Notes: generated by a model from the sequence alone, not told the origin. Numbered from the stretch's first letter, positions 50,748 through 60,689 are shown. The stretch: 64,000 nucleotides of DNA from Streptomyces xylophagus (GCF_000716435.1 NZ_JNWO01000021.1:248001-312000); one strand, 5' to 3'. A program made the numbers and translations.

Positions 50748-51875
50748 ATGTCGGCACCGAATAAGTCGTACGACCCTGTAGAGGTCGAGGCCTTGAAACC
50801 GGAAGAGATCGAGCGCATGCGGGACGAGGCGCTCGCCGCCTTCGCCGCCGCCGGTGACCTCGACGCGCTCCAGGAGGCCAAGGTCGCCCACACCGGCGGC
50901 ACCTCCCCGCTCGCCCTCGCCAACCGCGAGATCGGCGCGCTGCCCCCGCAGGCCAAGGCCGCGGCGGGCAAGCTCGTCGGGCAGGCCCGGGGCGCCGTCA
51001 ACAAGGCCCTCGCCACCCGCCAGGCCGAGCTGGAGGCCGACCGCGACGCCCGCGTCCTGGTCGAGGAGGCGGTGGACGTCACGCTGCCGTACGACCGGGT
51101 CCCGGCCGGCGCCCGGCACCCGCTGACCACGTTCATGGAGCGGGTCGCGGACGTCTTCGTGTCCATGGGGTACGAGATCGCCGAGGGCCCCGAGGTCGAG
51201 GCGGAGTGGTTCAACTTCGACGCCCTGAACTTCACCCCGGACCACCCGGCCCGGCAGATGCAGGACACCTTCTTCGTCCAGGGCCCCAAGGGCACCGAGG
51301 GCGACGAGTCGGGTGTCGTGCTGCGCACGCACACCTCGCCCGTGCAGGCCCGCGCCATGCTGGACCGCGAGCCGCCGGTCTACATCGTGTGCCCCGGCCG
51401 CGTGTACCGCACGGACGAGCTGGACGCCACGCACACCCCGGTCTTCCACCAGATCGAGCTCCTCGCCATCGACGAGGGCCTCACCATGGCCGACCTCAAG
51501 GGCACCCTCGACCACATGGTCCAGGCGCTCTTCGGCGCGGAGATGAAGACCCGGCTGCGCCCGAACTACTTCCCCTTCACCGAGCCGTCCGCCGAGATGG
51601 ACATGCTCTGCTACGTCTGCAAGGGCGAGTCCGTCGGCAACCCCGACCGCCCCTGCCGTACCTGCTCCTCCGAGGGCTGGATCGAGCTGGGCGGCTGCGG
51701 CATGGTCAACCCCCGCGTCCTCGTGGCCTGCGGGGTGGACCCGGAGAAGTACAGCGGATTCGCCTTCGGGTTCGGCATCGAGCGGATGCTGATGTTCCGC
51801 CACAACGTCGAAGACATGCGAGACATCGTCGAGGGCGACGTCCGGTTCACCCGGCCGTTCGGGATGGAGATCTGA
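50748..51875 (+). CDS. pheS: Phenylalanine-tRNA ligase alpha subunit
   Basis: Catalytic subunit of 375 residues of the alpha2-beta2 synthetase charging tRNA-Phe. N-terminal coiled coil (residues 10-90), then motif 2 [37 protein letters not shown] and motif 3 [16 protein letters not shown] CxxC-like [19 protein letters not shown] insertion may bind zinc, a feature seen in actinobacterial PheS. Overlaps pheT by one base (TGATG). No leader peptide or T-box was recognised in the 146-base upstream gap. Confidence 0.96.
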   Translation: MSAPNKSYDPVEVEALKPEEIERMRDEALAAFAAAGDLDALQEAKVAHTGGTSPLALANREIGALPPQAKAAAGKLVGQARGAVNKALATRQAELEADRDARVLVEEAVDVTLPYDRVPAGARHPLTTFMERVADVFVSMGYEIAEGPEVEAEWFNFDALNFTPDHPARQMQDTFFVQGPKGTEGDESGVVLRTHTSPVQARAMLDREPPVYIVCPGRVYRTDELDATHTPVFHQIELLAIDEGLTMADLKGTLDHMVQALFGAEMKTRLRPNYFPFTEPSAEMDMLCYVCKGESVGNPDRPCRTCSSEGWIELGGCGMVNPRVLVACGVDPEKYSGFAFGFGIERMLMFRHNVEDMRDIVEGDVRFTRPFGMEI

Positions 51876-54379
51876 TGCGCGTCCCGCTTTCTTGGCTGCG
51901 GGAGTACGTCGACCTGCCGGCGACGGAGACCGGCCGCGACGTCCAGGCCAAGCTCATTTCCGTCGGCCTCGAGGTAGAGACCGTCGAGCAGATCGGTGAC
52001 GGCCTCAAGGGCCCGCTCGTCGTCGGCAAGGTCCTCACCATCGAGGAGCTGACGGAGTTCAAGAAGCCCATCCGCTTCTGCACCGTCGACGTCGGCCAGG
52101 CCAACGGCACCGGTGAGCCCCAGGAGATCGTCTGCGGCGCCCGCAACTTCGCCGTCGGCGACAAGGTCGTCGTGGTCCTCCCCGGCGCGGTCCTGCCCGG
52201 CGGCTTCGCGATCGCCGCCCGCAAGACGTACGGCAAGACCTCGCACGGCATGATCTGCTCCAGCGACGAGCTGGGCATGGGCGACGACGGCACCAAGGGC
52301 ATCATCGTCCTGCCGCCCGAGCACGAGGTCGGCACCGACGCGATCGAGCTGCTCCAGCTCGTCGACGAGGTCCTCGACATCGCCGTCACGCCCGACCGCG
52401 GCTACGCCCTGTCGATCCGCGGCGTCGCCCGCGAGACCGCCATCGCCTACGGCCTCCCGCTGAGCGACCCGGCCCTGCTCGACGTACCGCAGCCGAACGC
52501 CTTCGGCTACCCGGTCCAGGTCTCCGACCCGATGGGCTGCGACCGCTTCACCGCCCGCACGGTGACCGGCCTCGACCCCGAGGCCCGCTCCCCGCTCTGG
52601 CTGACCCGCCGCCTCCAGAAGGCCGGCATGCGCCCGATCTCGCTCGCCGTCGACATCACCAACTACGTGATGCTGGAGCTGGGCCAGCCCCTGCACGCCT
52701 ACGACCGCACCCGCGTCCAGGGTCCGATCGGCGTGCGTCGGGCCACCCAGGGCGAGAAGCTCATCACCCTCGACGGTGTCACGCGCACGCTGGACGCCGA
52801 GGACCTGGTGATCACCGACGACCGCGGTCCCATCGGCCTCGCGGGTGTCATGGGCGGCGCCAACACCGAGATCGACGACACCGAGGGCACCACCACCGAG
52901 GTCGTCGTCGAGGCCGCCCACTTCGACGCGCTCTCCATCTCTCGTACGGCCCGCCGCCACAAGCTGGCCTCCGAGGCGTCCAAGCGCTTCGAGCGCGGCG
53001 TCGACCCGCAGGCCGCGTCGGCCGCCGCCCAGCGCACGGTCGACCTCCTGGTCCTCCTCGCGGGCGGCACGGCGGACGCGGGCGTCACCGAGGTCATCGC
53101 GCCCTCGGCCCCGCACACCATCACCATTCCGGCCGACCACCCGGACAAGGTGGCGGGTGTCGACTACGGCCGCGAGACCGTCGTACGCCGTCTCCAGCAG
53201 GTCGGCTGCGACGTGTACGGGCAGGACGAGCTGATCGTCACCGTCCCGTCCTGGCGCCCCGACCTGACCGACCCGAACGACCTGGCCGAAGAGGTCATCC
53301 GCCTGGAGGGCTACGAGAACCTGCCCTCCACGCTCCCCAAGCCCCCCGCGGGCCGGGGCCTCACCGACCGCCAGCGCCTGCACCGCCGCGTCGGCCGCGC
53401 GCTGGCCGGTGCCGGTTACGTCGAGGCGCCGAACTACCCCTTCGTCGGCGAGCACGTCTTCGACCAGTTCGGCCTGGCCGCCGACGACCCGAACCGCAAG
53501 GTCGTCAAGCTGGTCAACCCGCTCTCCGACGAGGAGCCCGCACTCCGTACGACGCTGCTGCCGGGCCTGCTCGGTGCGCTGCGCCGGAACGACGGTCGTG
53601 GCTCGCACGATCTCGCGCTGTTCGAGACCGGGCTGGTCTTCCACCCGCGCGAAGAGCTGAAGATCGCGGTACGGCTGCCTGTCGACCGGCGTCCGACCGA
53701 CGAGGAGATCGCCTCTCTCACCGAGGCGCTCCCCGTCCAGCCCCGGCACGCTGCCGTCGTCCTCACGGGCGCCCGCGAGCAGGCCGGCTGGTGGGGCAAG
53801 GGGCGTCCCTCCGACTGGGCCGACGCGGTCGAGTCGGCGCGGGTGCTCGCGCGTGAGGCCGGTACGGAACTCATCGTCCGGGGTGGGCAGTACGGGCCCT
53901 GGCACCCCGGTCGCTGCGCGGAACTCGCGGTTGTCGTCGAGGGTGTTGAGCAAGTCATCGGGTACGCAGGGGAGTTGCACCCCGGTGTGCTGAAGACGTT
54001 GGGTCTGCCCGCGCGTACCAGTGCGATGGAACTTGACCTGGATGTGCTGGAGTTGGCGTCCGCGGGTGTTCCCAAGGGGCCGAAGATCTCGACGTTCCCG
54101 GTTGCCACGCAGGATGTCGCGCTCGTTGTTGATGTGGCTGTGCCGCATGCGGGTGTCGAGGCGGCGTTGCGTGAGGGGGCGGGTGAACTGCTGGAGTCGA
54201 TCCGGTTGTTCGACGTGTACGAGAATGCTGCGCAGCTTGGCGAGGGTAAGAAGTCGCTGGCGTATGCGTTGCGGTTCCGGGCGGGTGATCGGACGTTGAC
54301 TGTGGATGAGGCGTCTGCTGCTCGGGATGCGGCGGTTTCGCTTGCCGGTGAGCGGGTTGGGGCGGTGCTTCGCGGCTAA
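51875..54379 (+). CDS. pheT: Phenylalanine-tRNA ligase beta subunit
   Basis: Structural and editing subunit of 834 residues: [15 protein letters not shown], the EMAP/OB tRNA-binding domain (about 40-150, with [13 protein letters not shown]), B3/B4 editing domain ([32 protein letters not shown] ... [18 protein letters not shown]), B5 domain, catalytic-like core and the C-terminal ferredoxin-like anticodon-binding domain ([13 protein letters not shown] ... [19 protein letters not shown]). The last 450 bases use T/G-ending codons much more than the rest, as at the helY end. Confidence 0.96.
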   Translation: MRVPLSWLREYVDLPATETGRDVQAKLISVGLEVETVEQIGDGLKGPLVVGKVLTIEELTEFKKPIRFCTVDVGQANGTGEPQEIVCGARNFAVGDKVVVVLPGAVLPGGFAIAARKTYGKTSHGMICSSDELGMGDDGTKGIIVLPPEHEVGTDAIELLQLVDEVLDIAVTPDRGYALSIRGVARETAIAYGLPLSDPALLDVPQPNAFGYPVQVSDPMGCDRFTARTVTGLDPEARSPLWLTRRLQKAGMRPISLAVDITNYVMLELGQPLHAYDRTRVQGPIGVRRATQGEKLITLDGVTRTLDAEDLVITDDRGPIGLAGVMGGANTEIDDTEGTTTEVVVEAAHFDALSISRTARRHKLASEASKRFERGVDPQAASAAAQRTVDLLVLLAGGTADAGVTEVIAPSAPHTITIPADHPDKVAGVDYGRETVVRRLQQVGCDVYGQDELIVTVPSWRPDLTDPNDLAEEVIRLEGYENLPSTLPKPPAGRGLTDRQRLHRRVGRALAGAGYVEAPNYPFVGEHVFDQFGLAADDPNRKVVKLVNPLSDEEPALRTTLLPGLLGALRRNDGRGSHDLALFETGLVFHPREELKIAVRLPVDRRPTDEEIASLTEALPVQPRHAAVVLTGAREQAGWWGKGRPSDWADAVESARVLAREAGTELIVRGGQYGPWHPGRCAELAVVVEGVEQVIGYAGELHPGVLKTLGLPARTSAMELDLDVLELASAGVPKGPKISTFPVATQDVALVVDVAVPHAGVEAALREGAGELLESIRLFDVYENAAQLGEGKKSLAYALRFRAGDRTLTVDEASAARDAAVSLAGERVGAVLRG

Positions 54380-54403
54380 GGGGTGGGGGCTGCGGTTGTG
54401 TGC

Positions 54404-54460
54404 CGGGTGCGGGTTGTTCGTGGCTGGTCGCGCAGTTCCCCGCGCCCCTAAAGGGGCGCT
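54404..54460 (+). repeat. Dispersed 3'-end repeat, copy D
   Basis: CGGGTGCGGGTTGTTCGTGG then CTGGTCGCGCAGTTCCCCGC and GCCCC-TAAA-GGGGCGC, 24 bases after the pheT stop. The terminal GCGCCCC/GGGGCGC can pair, suggesting a terminator role. Confidence 0.85.
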
Positions 54461-54626
54461 CCACCTGCCCTATCTGCATAAATGCGGGTGTCTCATGTCA
54501 CCTCACTCGTTCGGGTGAGAAGTTCGGGTGATCTGGCCCGATCGGGGCATGCGGTCGACAGAATCGGACCGGCCTTTCGGGGTCGGTCCGATTGCGCTGT
54601 CGGGGCCTATTTGGGGGGCCACAGGC

Positions 54627-55757
54627 ATGATCCGCATCAAGGCTGGGGTTCCCCGCAGGCCGCGCCCGAGGCCGCGCGCCCGCCGTCCACTGCGCCGGGC
54701 GCTCGCCCTGGGGCTGCCCACGGTCTGGGGCGCCATAGCGATCACCTACAAACTCGCCTGCCCGCTCGCCCAGGAGAACGACCTCGGCGCCCGCATCGTC
54801 ACCAGCGCCGTGTTCTTCGCGGTCGGCACCGGTCTCATCGTCCAGGTCCGCCGCTCCCTGCTCCGCGAACTCCGGCAGATCCGCCAGATCGCCGGCGCCG
54901 CCCAGAGCGCGCTGCTCCGCCCACTGCCACCCCGCCTCGACGGCCTGAACATCGCCGCCGCCCAACTCTCCGCCGAACGCGGCGCGGTGGTGGGCGGCGA
55001 CCTCTACGAGGTCATCGCCACCGAGCACGGAGTCCGGGTCGTGATGGGCGACGTACGCGGCCACGGCATCGCCGCGATCGGCACGGTCGCCGCGGTCCTC
55101 GGCAGCTTCCGCGAGGCCGCCCACGACGAACCAGACCTGGAGGGCGTCCTACGCCGCCTCGACCGCGCCCTCGCCCGCCACCTCCGTGAACGCGCCCGCG
55201 CGGAACACCCGTCGACGGGGGCCCTTGATCCCGACAGCCCGGTCGCCGAGGAGTTCGTCACCGTACTGCTGCTGGAGATCGGCAGGGACGGAGAGGTACG
55301 GGGCCTGAACTGCGGTCACCCGTGGCCGTATCGGTTGAGTGGGATGGGTGCCGAACCGCTTTCCCGCGCGGATCCCCTTCCGCCCCTCGGCCCGTTTCCC
55401 CTGCCGGCGGCGATGCCTTTCGTCTGCTGCGGTCAACTGCTCCCGGGCGAAGCCCTGTTCTTGTACACGGACGGCGCGGAAGACGCCCGGGACCGCCGGG
55501 GCCGCTTCTTCCCTTTGCACGATGTACTGGTAGAGGTGGCTGGCCAACAGCCGCTCCCAGTCCCGCAGTCCGTACTTGGCTCGGTCTTCACGGAGCTACT
55601 GCGTCATGCGGGCGGCACACCCGCTGATGACGTCGCTTTACTCGTCCTGCGCAATGACCGCAAGGCTGCGCATCCCCACCTAGGGGCGCGGGGAACTGCG
55701 CGACCAGCCACAGTGCACCCGCAGCCGACCAACTACCGACAGCCCAACGGTGTTTAG
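54627..55757 (+). CDS. SpoIIE-type PP2C phosphatase with two membrane spans
   Basis: Serine/threonine phosphatase of 376 residues. Two short spans near 33-75 (RALALGLPTVWGAIAITY; IVTSAVFFAVGTGLIVQV), a linker helix, then PP2C: LSAERGAVVGGDLYEVI, VRVVMGDVRGHGIAAIGTVA, FVTVLLLEIGRDGEVRGLNCGHPWP, GEALFLYTDGAEDARDRRGRFF and TPADDVALLVLRNDR. The metal Asp residues are present. The final 30 residues are translated from a dispersed repeat (copy E), not family sequence. ATG at 54627 follows GGGGGG; earlier ATGs at 54528 and 54549 would add polar sequence. It may act on an anti-sigma antagonist; none is nearby. Confidence 0.86.
   Translation: MIRIKAGVPRRPRPRPRARRPLRRALALGLPTVWGAIAITYKLACPLAQENDLGARIVTSAVFFAVGTGLIVQVRRSLLRELRQIRQIAGAAQSALLRPLPPRLDGLNIAAAQLSAERGAVVGGDLYEVIATEHGVRVVMGDVRGHGIAAIGTVAAVLGSFREAAHDEPDLEGVLRRLDRALARHLRERARAEHPSTGALDPDSPVAEEFVTVLLLEIGRDGEVRGLNCGHPWPYRLSGMGAEPLSRADPLPPLGPFPLPAAMPFVCCGQLLPGEALFLYTDGAEDARDRRGRFFPLHDVLVEVAGQQPLPVPQSVLGSVFTELLRHAGGTPADDVALLVLRNDRKAAHPHLGARGTARPATVHPQPTNYRQPNGV
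55675..55733 (-). repeat. Dispersed 3'-end repeat, copy E, inside the phosphatase 3' end
   Basis: Reverse-orientation copy: CCTAGGGGCGCGGGGAACTG then CGCGACCAGCCACAGTGCAC and CCGCAG. It falls within the coding frame and supplies the C-terminal residues GARGTARPATVHPQPTNY. Confidence 0.85.
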
Positions 55758-55954
55758 TCCCCCCGCAAAGCCAGGCCGCCGCACTTACGAGGGGGAGCCG
55801 GCGGCCCGGCCGGCCTCTTGCGAGGCAATCCAGTCAACCGGTCGGAAACTCTCCGCAACAGCGCGCACACACCCCGGATCCACGCACTCCGTTCACACCC
55901 CGTGTGAACGGACCCGCACTACTCTGTCCGCACCGAGTCACCGGGGGGCCATCC

Positions 55955-57295
55955 ATGCAGCCCAACACACTCCTCGACGCGATCCTCGACGAGGCAGGCA
56001 TCTCGCACGCGGGACTGGCCGCACACGTGAACCAGGCGGGCCGGGCCCGAGGGCTCGCACTCCGGTACGAACACACCGCCGTAGCACGGTGGTTGAAGGG
56101 CCAGCGACCCCGAGGCCAGGTCCCCGACCTGATCTGCGAGGTACTCGCGACCCGCCTGCACCGCCCCGTCACGCTCGACGACATCGGCCTCGGCGTACCG
56201 GGCGAACCGTCCACCCCGCACGGCACCTCCCTCTCCGGCTTCGTGGAGCGGGCCACCGCCCTGTGGCGCTCCGACGAACAGCAGCGCCCGCACATCCTGG
56301 GCGCACCCGCGGTCACCGGCACGCCCGCGGTGATGCCCGTGTGGGAGTGGGAGAACCCGCCCGACGACGTGGACGTCTCGCGCGGCGGCCGGCACCGGGT
56401 GAGCATGGCCGACATCGAGATGCTGCGCGCGGCCCGCGCCCACTACGAGCAGATGTACCGCAAGGCCGGCGGCGTGGCGACCCGCACCCGCATCGTCGGC
56501 TTCCTCAACTCCGAGACCGCGCCACTGCTGCGCGGCAGCTACACCGACGCCACCGGCCGCCAACTGCACCGGGCCACCGGCGGGTTGGTGGCGATCGCGG
56601 GCATCTGTGCCTACGACTCCGACGCGCACGGACTCGCCCAGCGCTACTTCCACCAGGCCCTGCGGCTCGCAAAGGCCAGCAACGACAGGGGACTTGGCGC
56701 GTACGTCATCGCGCTGCTCGTCAACCAGTCGCTGTTCATGCGGGAGTTCCGCCAGGCCGTCGCCTTCACGGAGGCCGCGCTGCGCGCCGCAGGACGGCAG
56801 ATCACTCCGGCTCTCGCCTCCGACCTGTACGCGATGCAGGCGAAGGCGTACGCACACCTCGGCGACGGCACGAGCGCCCTGTCCTGCATCCGTCGTGCCG
56901 AGCAGGCCGCCGAACGCATCCGGCGCGGATACGAGCCCGACGAGACCGGCTATGTCCAGCCGGGCCTGGTCAACGTCCAGGTGGCGGAGGCCCTGCTCAG
57001 CCTGGGCGATCTGACGGCGGCGGGGGAGCACGCCATGGCGGCCGTGGACACTCCGGCGCACGACCGGGGCCGGGTGCACCGCCTCGCCATGCTCAGCCAG
57101 ATCGAACTGCGCCAGGGAAACGCCGACAAAGCGGTGGCCACGGCGGTGCAGATGGCCGAGCAGGCGAGGGGGATGGAGTCCCAGCGGCTGCGCGACAGAC
57201 TCCGCGCGGTACGCGAGTACCTGGTGCGCAGCGACTGCGCGGGTACGGCCGAGGCGGCCGAACTCATCGACGGGGCACTGCGCGTACCGCTGTAG
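55955..57295 (+). CDS. Streptomyces TPR-type regulator with N-terminal HTH (NsdA-like)
   Basis: Cytoplasmic protein of 446 residues. N-terminal 70 residues resemble an HTH: LLDAILDEAGISHAGLAAHVNQAGRARG and YEHTAVARWLKGQRPRGQVPDLICEVLATRL. The rest is helical with TPR-like pairs (YFHQALRLAKASNDRGL, AVAFTEAALRAAGRQ, LYAMQAKAYAHLGDGTSALSCIRRAEQ, EALLSLGDLTAAGEHAMAAVD). This layout matches the Streptomyces NsdA-type regulators, but identity to NsdA is not claimed. Start ATG at 55955 with GGGGGG; GTG and ATG starts upstream are rejected. 76 bases before a NUDIX gene. Confidence 0.75.
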   Translation: MQPNTLLDAILDEAGISHAGLAAHVNQAGRARGLALRYEHTAVARWLKGQRPRGQVPDLICEVLATRLHRPVTLDDIGLGVPGEPSTPHGTSLSGFVERATALWRSDEQQRPHILGAPAVTGTPAVMPVWEWENPPDDVDVSRGGRHRVSMADIEMLRAARAHYEQMYRKAGGVATRTRIVGFLNSETAPLLRGSYTDATGRQLHRATGGLVAIAGICAYDSDAHGLAQRYFHQALRLAKASNDRGLGAYVIALLVNQSLFMREFRQAVAFTEAALRAAGRQITPALASDLYAMQAKAYAHLGDGTSALSCIRRAEQAAERIRRGYEPDETGYVQPGLVNVQVAEALLSLGDLTAAGEHAMAAVDTPAHDRGRVHRLAMLSQIELRQGNADKAVATAVQMAEQARGMESQRLRDRLRAVREYLVRSDCAGTAEAAELIDGALRVPL

Positions 57296-57371
57296 ACCGA
57301 CAACTCGTAGACGTCCACGACACAGTCCCTGCTGCGATATTGCCACTTACTCGACGGAAGGTGGCAGAACC

Positions 57372-57941
57372 GTGCAGTGGACGAAACAGAACGAACAAAC
57401 TGTGTACTCAAACCGCTGGTTCAGCGTCAATCTCGCGGATGTCGAACTACCCGACGGCCGACACCTCGACCACTTCCTCATACGGCTGAGGCCGGTGGCG
57501 GTGGCGACGGTCGTGAACGAGGCGAACGAAGTACTCCTCCTGTGGCGGCACCGCTTCATCACCGACAGCTGGGGATGGGAGCTCGCGGCCGGCGTCGTGG
57601 AGGACGGCGAGGACATCGCGCTCGCGGCCGCCAGGGAACTGGAGGAAGAGACCGGCTGGCGGCCGGGGCCCCTGCACCACCTGATGAGCGTGGAACCGTC
57701 CAACGGGCTCACTGACGCCCGGCACCACATCTACTGGGCCGACGAGGGCGAGTACACCGGACACCCCGTGGACGACTTCGAGTCGGACCGCCGGGAGTGG
57801 GTTCCGCTCAAACTCGTACCCGACATGGTCGCCCGCGGGGAGGTCCCGGCCGCCAACATGGCGGCCGCGTTAATGCTGTTGCACCATCTCAGGCTGGGTC
57901 AGGACGCCCCTCGAAATCCCGCCCGGCGGCCAGGCGTCTAG
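57372..57941 (+). CDS. NUDIX hydrolase
   Basis: Pyrophosphohydrolase of 189 residues. The NUDIX box is exact: GVVEDGEDIALAAARELEEE then TGW (Gx5Ex7REUxEExGU), preceded by VALLLW-like EVLLLWRHR and followed by a canonical ADP-ribose-type wing. Substrate (nucleotide sugar or ADP-ribose-like) not predictable. GTG start at 57372. Its stop overlaps the convergent small-protein stop in CTAG. Confidence 0.9.
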   Translation: MQWTKQNEQTVYSNRWFSVNLADVELPDGRHLDHFLIRLRPVAVATVVNEANEVLLLWRHRFITDSWGWELAAGVVEDGEDIALAAARELEEETGWRPGPLHHLMSVEPSNGLTDARHHIYWADEGEYTGHPVDDFESDRREWVPLKLVPDMVARGEVPAANMAAALMLLHHLRLGQDAPRNPARRPGV

Positions 57942-58195
57942 CGCCCGAGGGCCTGCCAGATCGTCACGACAAGCGCACCCACGGCGGTCAGCGCAGCAAT
58001 AGCCGGCAGCGGCCACCGCGTGTGCTCAAGTGCAACGATCCGCGCGCTCAGGTCATCCACTTCCTTGTCGGTCTCCTCGGTGCGATGGCTGAGCAGAGCC
58101 AGCCCTCCCTCGACCCGCGCGTAGGCGACATCGAGGCGGCGGCGTAACTCTGCGAGTTCTCCATGAACCACGGGATGCTCGGGGTCGGCGGTCAC
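57938..58195 (-). CDS. Small coiled-coil protein with C-terminal membrane anchor
   Basis: Product of 85 residues. Residues 12-55 are a heptad-rich coiled coil (LAELRRRLDVAYARVEGGLALLSHRTEETDKEVDDLSARIVALEH), and residues 60-82 a span (LPAIAALTAVGALVVTIWQAL). GTG at 58195 with AAAGGAG seven bases before is a strong start and excludes an 18-residue longer form from an upstream ATG. Function unknown; phage holin-associated and unrelated tail-anchored proteins share this plan. Confidence 0.7.
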   Translation of the reverse strand: MTADPEHPVVHGELAELRRRLDVAYARVEGGLALLSHRTEETDKEVDDLSARIVALEHTRWPLPAIAALTAVGALVVTIWQALGR

Positions 58196-58325
58196 GTGTC
58201 CGCTCCTTTCCGTAGTCGGAACATCCCTTGCATGCGCATGAAGAGTCAACTCGCCTGGTGGACACGAGGGGAGAGTGTGCGAGCGGCATATGCGGGCCCG
58301 GCGCGCACACGGTGTGTGAATGCGA

Positions 58326-58357
58326 CGGGCCCGGCACTCCGAAGAGTGCCGGGCCCG
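58326..58357 (-). terminator. Strong hairpin terminator of the hydroxyacyl-CoA dehydrogenase gene
   Basis: Perfect 14-bp stem CGGGCCCGGCACTC/GAGTGCCGGGCCCG (58326-58339 with 58344-58357), four-base loop, 43 bases after the dehydrogenase stop on the minus strand. Confidence 0.85.
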
Positions 58358-58399
58358 TACTGCCCAAAGTATTACGGTGAGTTGCCGCGCGGAAGGAGC

Positions 58400-59275
58400 T
58401 CAGGCGTAGCTGTAGAAGCCCGACCCGGACTTCCGGCCGAGCCGCCCCGCGTCGACCATGCGCTGGAGCAGCGGCGGAGCGGCGTACAGCGGCTCCTTGT
58501 ACTCCTCGTACATCGAGAACGCGACCGAGGCGACCGTGTCCAGCCCGATCAGATCGGCCAGCTTGAGCGGGCCCATCGGGTGGGCGCAGCCGAGCTCCAT
58601 GCCGTTGTCGATGTCCTCGCGGCTGGCGATGCCCGACTCGAACATCCGGATCGCGGAGAGGAGATAGGGGATCAGCAGCGCGTTGACCACGAACCCGGAG
58701 CGGTCCTGGGCGCGGATCGCGTGCTTGCCGAGCGCCTTCTCGGCGAACAACTGGGCGCGGCTGAGTGTGCCCTCGGAGGTGGTCAGCGCCGGGATCAGCT
58801 CGACGAGCTTCTGCACCGGGGCCGGGTTGAAGAAGTGGATGCCGACGACCTGGTCGGGGCGTGAGGTGGCGACCGCGAGCCGTACGAGCGGGATCGAGGA
58901 GGTGTTGGAGGCCAGGATCGCGTCGGGGCGGGTCACGACCTGGTCGAGCACCTGGAAGATCTCGGTCTTGACCTGCTCGTTCTCGACGACGGCCTCGATG
59001 ACGAGGTCGCGGTCGGCGAACTCGCCGAGGTCGGTGGTGAAGCTGAGCCGCGCCTGCGTCTCCGCCAGCTCCTCCGCCGAGATCTTGCCGCGCTCGGCGG
59101 CCTTGGTCAGCGAGTTGAACAGCCGGGTCCGGCCGATCTCCAGGGCCTCACCGGTGGTCTCGGCGACCTTCACGTCCAGGCCGGCGCGGGCGCACACCTC
59201 GGCGATACCGGCGCCCATCTGGCCGCACCCGACCACTCCGACGCGCGAGATGTCTCCCGCCGGGATGTCCGTCAC
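58400..59275 (-). CDS. 3-hydroxybutyryl-CoA / 3-hydroxyacyl-CoA dehydrogenase
   Basis: NAD(P)-dependent dehydrogenase of 291 residues with Rossmann VGVVGCGQMGAGIAEVCARAG, the catalytic region SNTSSIPLVRLA (Ser, Asn) and GIHFFNPAPVQKLVELI with catalytic His and Glu, and the C-terminal dimer domain DRSGFVVNALLIPYLL and NGMELGCAHPMGPLKLADLIGLD. Typical of the FadB2/Hbd family of beta-oxidation and of butyryl-CoA supply for polyketides. GTG start at 59275. It stands alone, with a terminator downstream. Confidence 0.92.
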   Translation of the reverse strand: MTDIPAGDISRVGVVGCGQMGAGIAEVCARAGLDVKVAETTGEALEIGRTRLFNSLTKAAERGKISAEELAETQARLSFTTDLGEFADRDLVIEAVVENEQVKTEIFQVLDQVVTRPDAILASNTSSIPLVRLAVATSRPDQVVGIHFFNPAPVQKLVELIPALTTSEGTLSRAQLFAEKALGKHAIRAQDRSGFVVNALLIPYLLSAIRMFESGIASREDIDNGMELGCAHPMGPLKLADLIGLDTVASVAFSMYEEYKEPLYAAPPLLQRMVDAGRLGRKSGSGFYSYA

Positions 59276-59443
59276 ATCGTCCCCTTCGCTGATCTACGGC
59301 AGTGGCAGGAGCCCGTTGTCCGGTTCCTGCTCCGATCGTGCACGTTACCCGCAAGTATCGATGATCGATCGCCGGGGTCGGGCATTCTGGGGCGCGGAGA
59401 CGATCCGTGACGGCACGGATCCACAGCGTATTGGGGTGTGCAG

Positions 59444-60688
59444 ATGGGGCGATTGTCACGTCGGGCGTTCGCGACGGCCGCGCTGTCGACGCTGGCCACG
59501 ACGGGCAGCGCGGCGGCGGAGACCGGACCCGCATCGAGGGCGGCAGGGCGTCCGCGCGAGGCCACCGAGATGCGGGGCGTGTGGCTGGCGACGGTGTCCA
59601 ACCGCGACTGGCCCTCCCGCCCGGGGCTCACCGCGGCACAGCAGCGCACCGAGCTGATCGCCCACCTCGACGCGGCGGTCCGCGACCGCCTCAACACGGT
59701 GATCTTCCAAGTACGGCCCACCGCCGACGCGTTGTGGCCCTCGCCCTACGAGCCCTGGTCGCAGTACCTCACCGGCACCCAGGGCGTGGCCCCCGGCTGG
59801 GACCCGCTGAAGACGGCCGTGGAAGAGGCGCATGTGCGGGGACTGCAACTGCACGCCTGGTTCAATCCGTACCGCATCGCCAACAACACGGACGTGACGA
59901 AACTCGTCGCCTCGCACCCCGCGCGCAAACACCCCAACTGGGTGGTGCCGTACGGCGGGAAGCTCTACTACAACCCGGGGCTGCCCCAGGTCCGCGCCTT
60001 CGTCGAGAACGCGATCCTCGACGCGGTGCGCAAGTACCCCGTGGACGCGGTCCACTTCGACGACTACTTCTATCCGTACCCGGTCGCAGGGCAGACCTTC
60101 GACGACGACGCGGCCTACGACACGTACGGCAGCGCCTTCCCGAACCGGGCCGCGTGGCGCCGCGCCAACATCGACAAACTGATCCGCGAGACCGCGACCC
60201 GTATCAAGACGATCCGCCCCGGCACCCGCTTCGGGATCAGCCCCTTCGGCGTGTGGCGCAACATCGCGACCGATCCGCGCGGCTCGGACACCCGGGCCGG
60301 GGTGCAGACGTACGACGATCTCTGCGCGGACACCCGGAAGTGGGTGCGCGAGGGATGGATCGACTACATCGTCCCGCAGCTGTACTGGAACATCGGCTTC
60401 GCCGCCGCCGACTACGCGAAGCTGCTGCCCTGGTGGGCGGAGGTCGCGCGGGGCACGAAGACGCGGCTGTACGCCGGTGAGGCGCTGTACAAGGCGGGCG
60501 ACCCGGCGCAGCCCGCGGCCTGGCAGGACCCGGCCGAACTGTCCCGGCACCTGACCCTCGCCGCCCGGTATCCGCAGGTCGGCGGGCATGTCTTCTTCGC
60601 CGCCCGGGAGGTCGCGGTGGACCCGATCGGCGCGATGGCACGGGTGGTCGCCGACCACTACCGGCAGCCGGCGAAACCCCCGCGCTGA
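59444..60688 (+). CDS. Tat-exported glycosyl-hydrolase-like protein (GHL10/DUF187)
   Basis: Exported protein of 414 residues. Twin-arginine signal MGRLSRRAFATAALSTLATTGSAAAE at the N-terminus. The GHL10 barrel starts EMRGVWLATVSNRDWPSRPGL and includes NTVIFQVRPTADALWPS, LHAWFNPYRIANN, the acidic VDAVHFDDYFYPYP and FGISPFGVWRN, with YIVPQLYWNIGF near the end. The DD pair in HFDDYF and nearby acids are plausible catalytic residues. Polysaccharide or peptidoglycan target likely. ATG at 59444 with GGGG at 59433-59436; GTG at 59438 rejected. Confidence 0.87.
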   Translation: MGRLSRRAFATAALSTLATTGSAAAETGPASRAAGRPREATEMRGVWLATVSNRDWPSRPGLTAAQQRTELIAHLDAAVRDRLNTVIFQVRPTADALWPSPYEPWSQYLTGTQGVAPGWDPLKTAVEEAHVRGLQLHAWFNPYRIANNTDVTKLVASHPARKHPNWVVPYGGKLYYNPGLPQVRAFVENAILDAVRKYPVDAVHFDDYFYPYPVAGQTFDDDAAYDTYGSAFPNRAAWRRANIDKLIRETATRIKTIRPGTRFGISPFGVWRNIATDPRGSDTRAGVQTYDDLCADTRKWVREGWIDYIVPQLYWNIGFAAADYAKLLPWWAEVARGTKTRLYAGEALYKAGDPAQPAAWQDPAELSRHLTLAARYPQVGGHVFFAAREVAVDPIGAMARVVADHYRQPAKPPR

Positions 60689-60689
60689 A

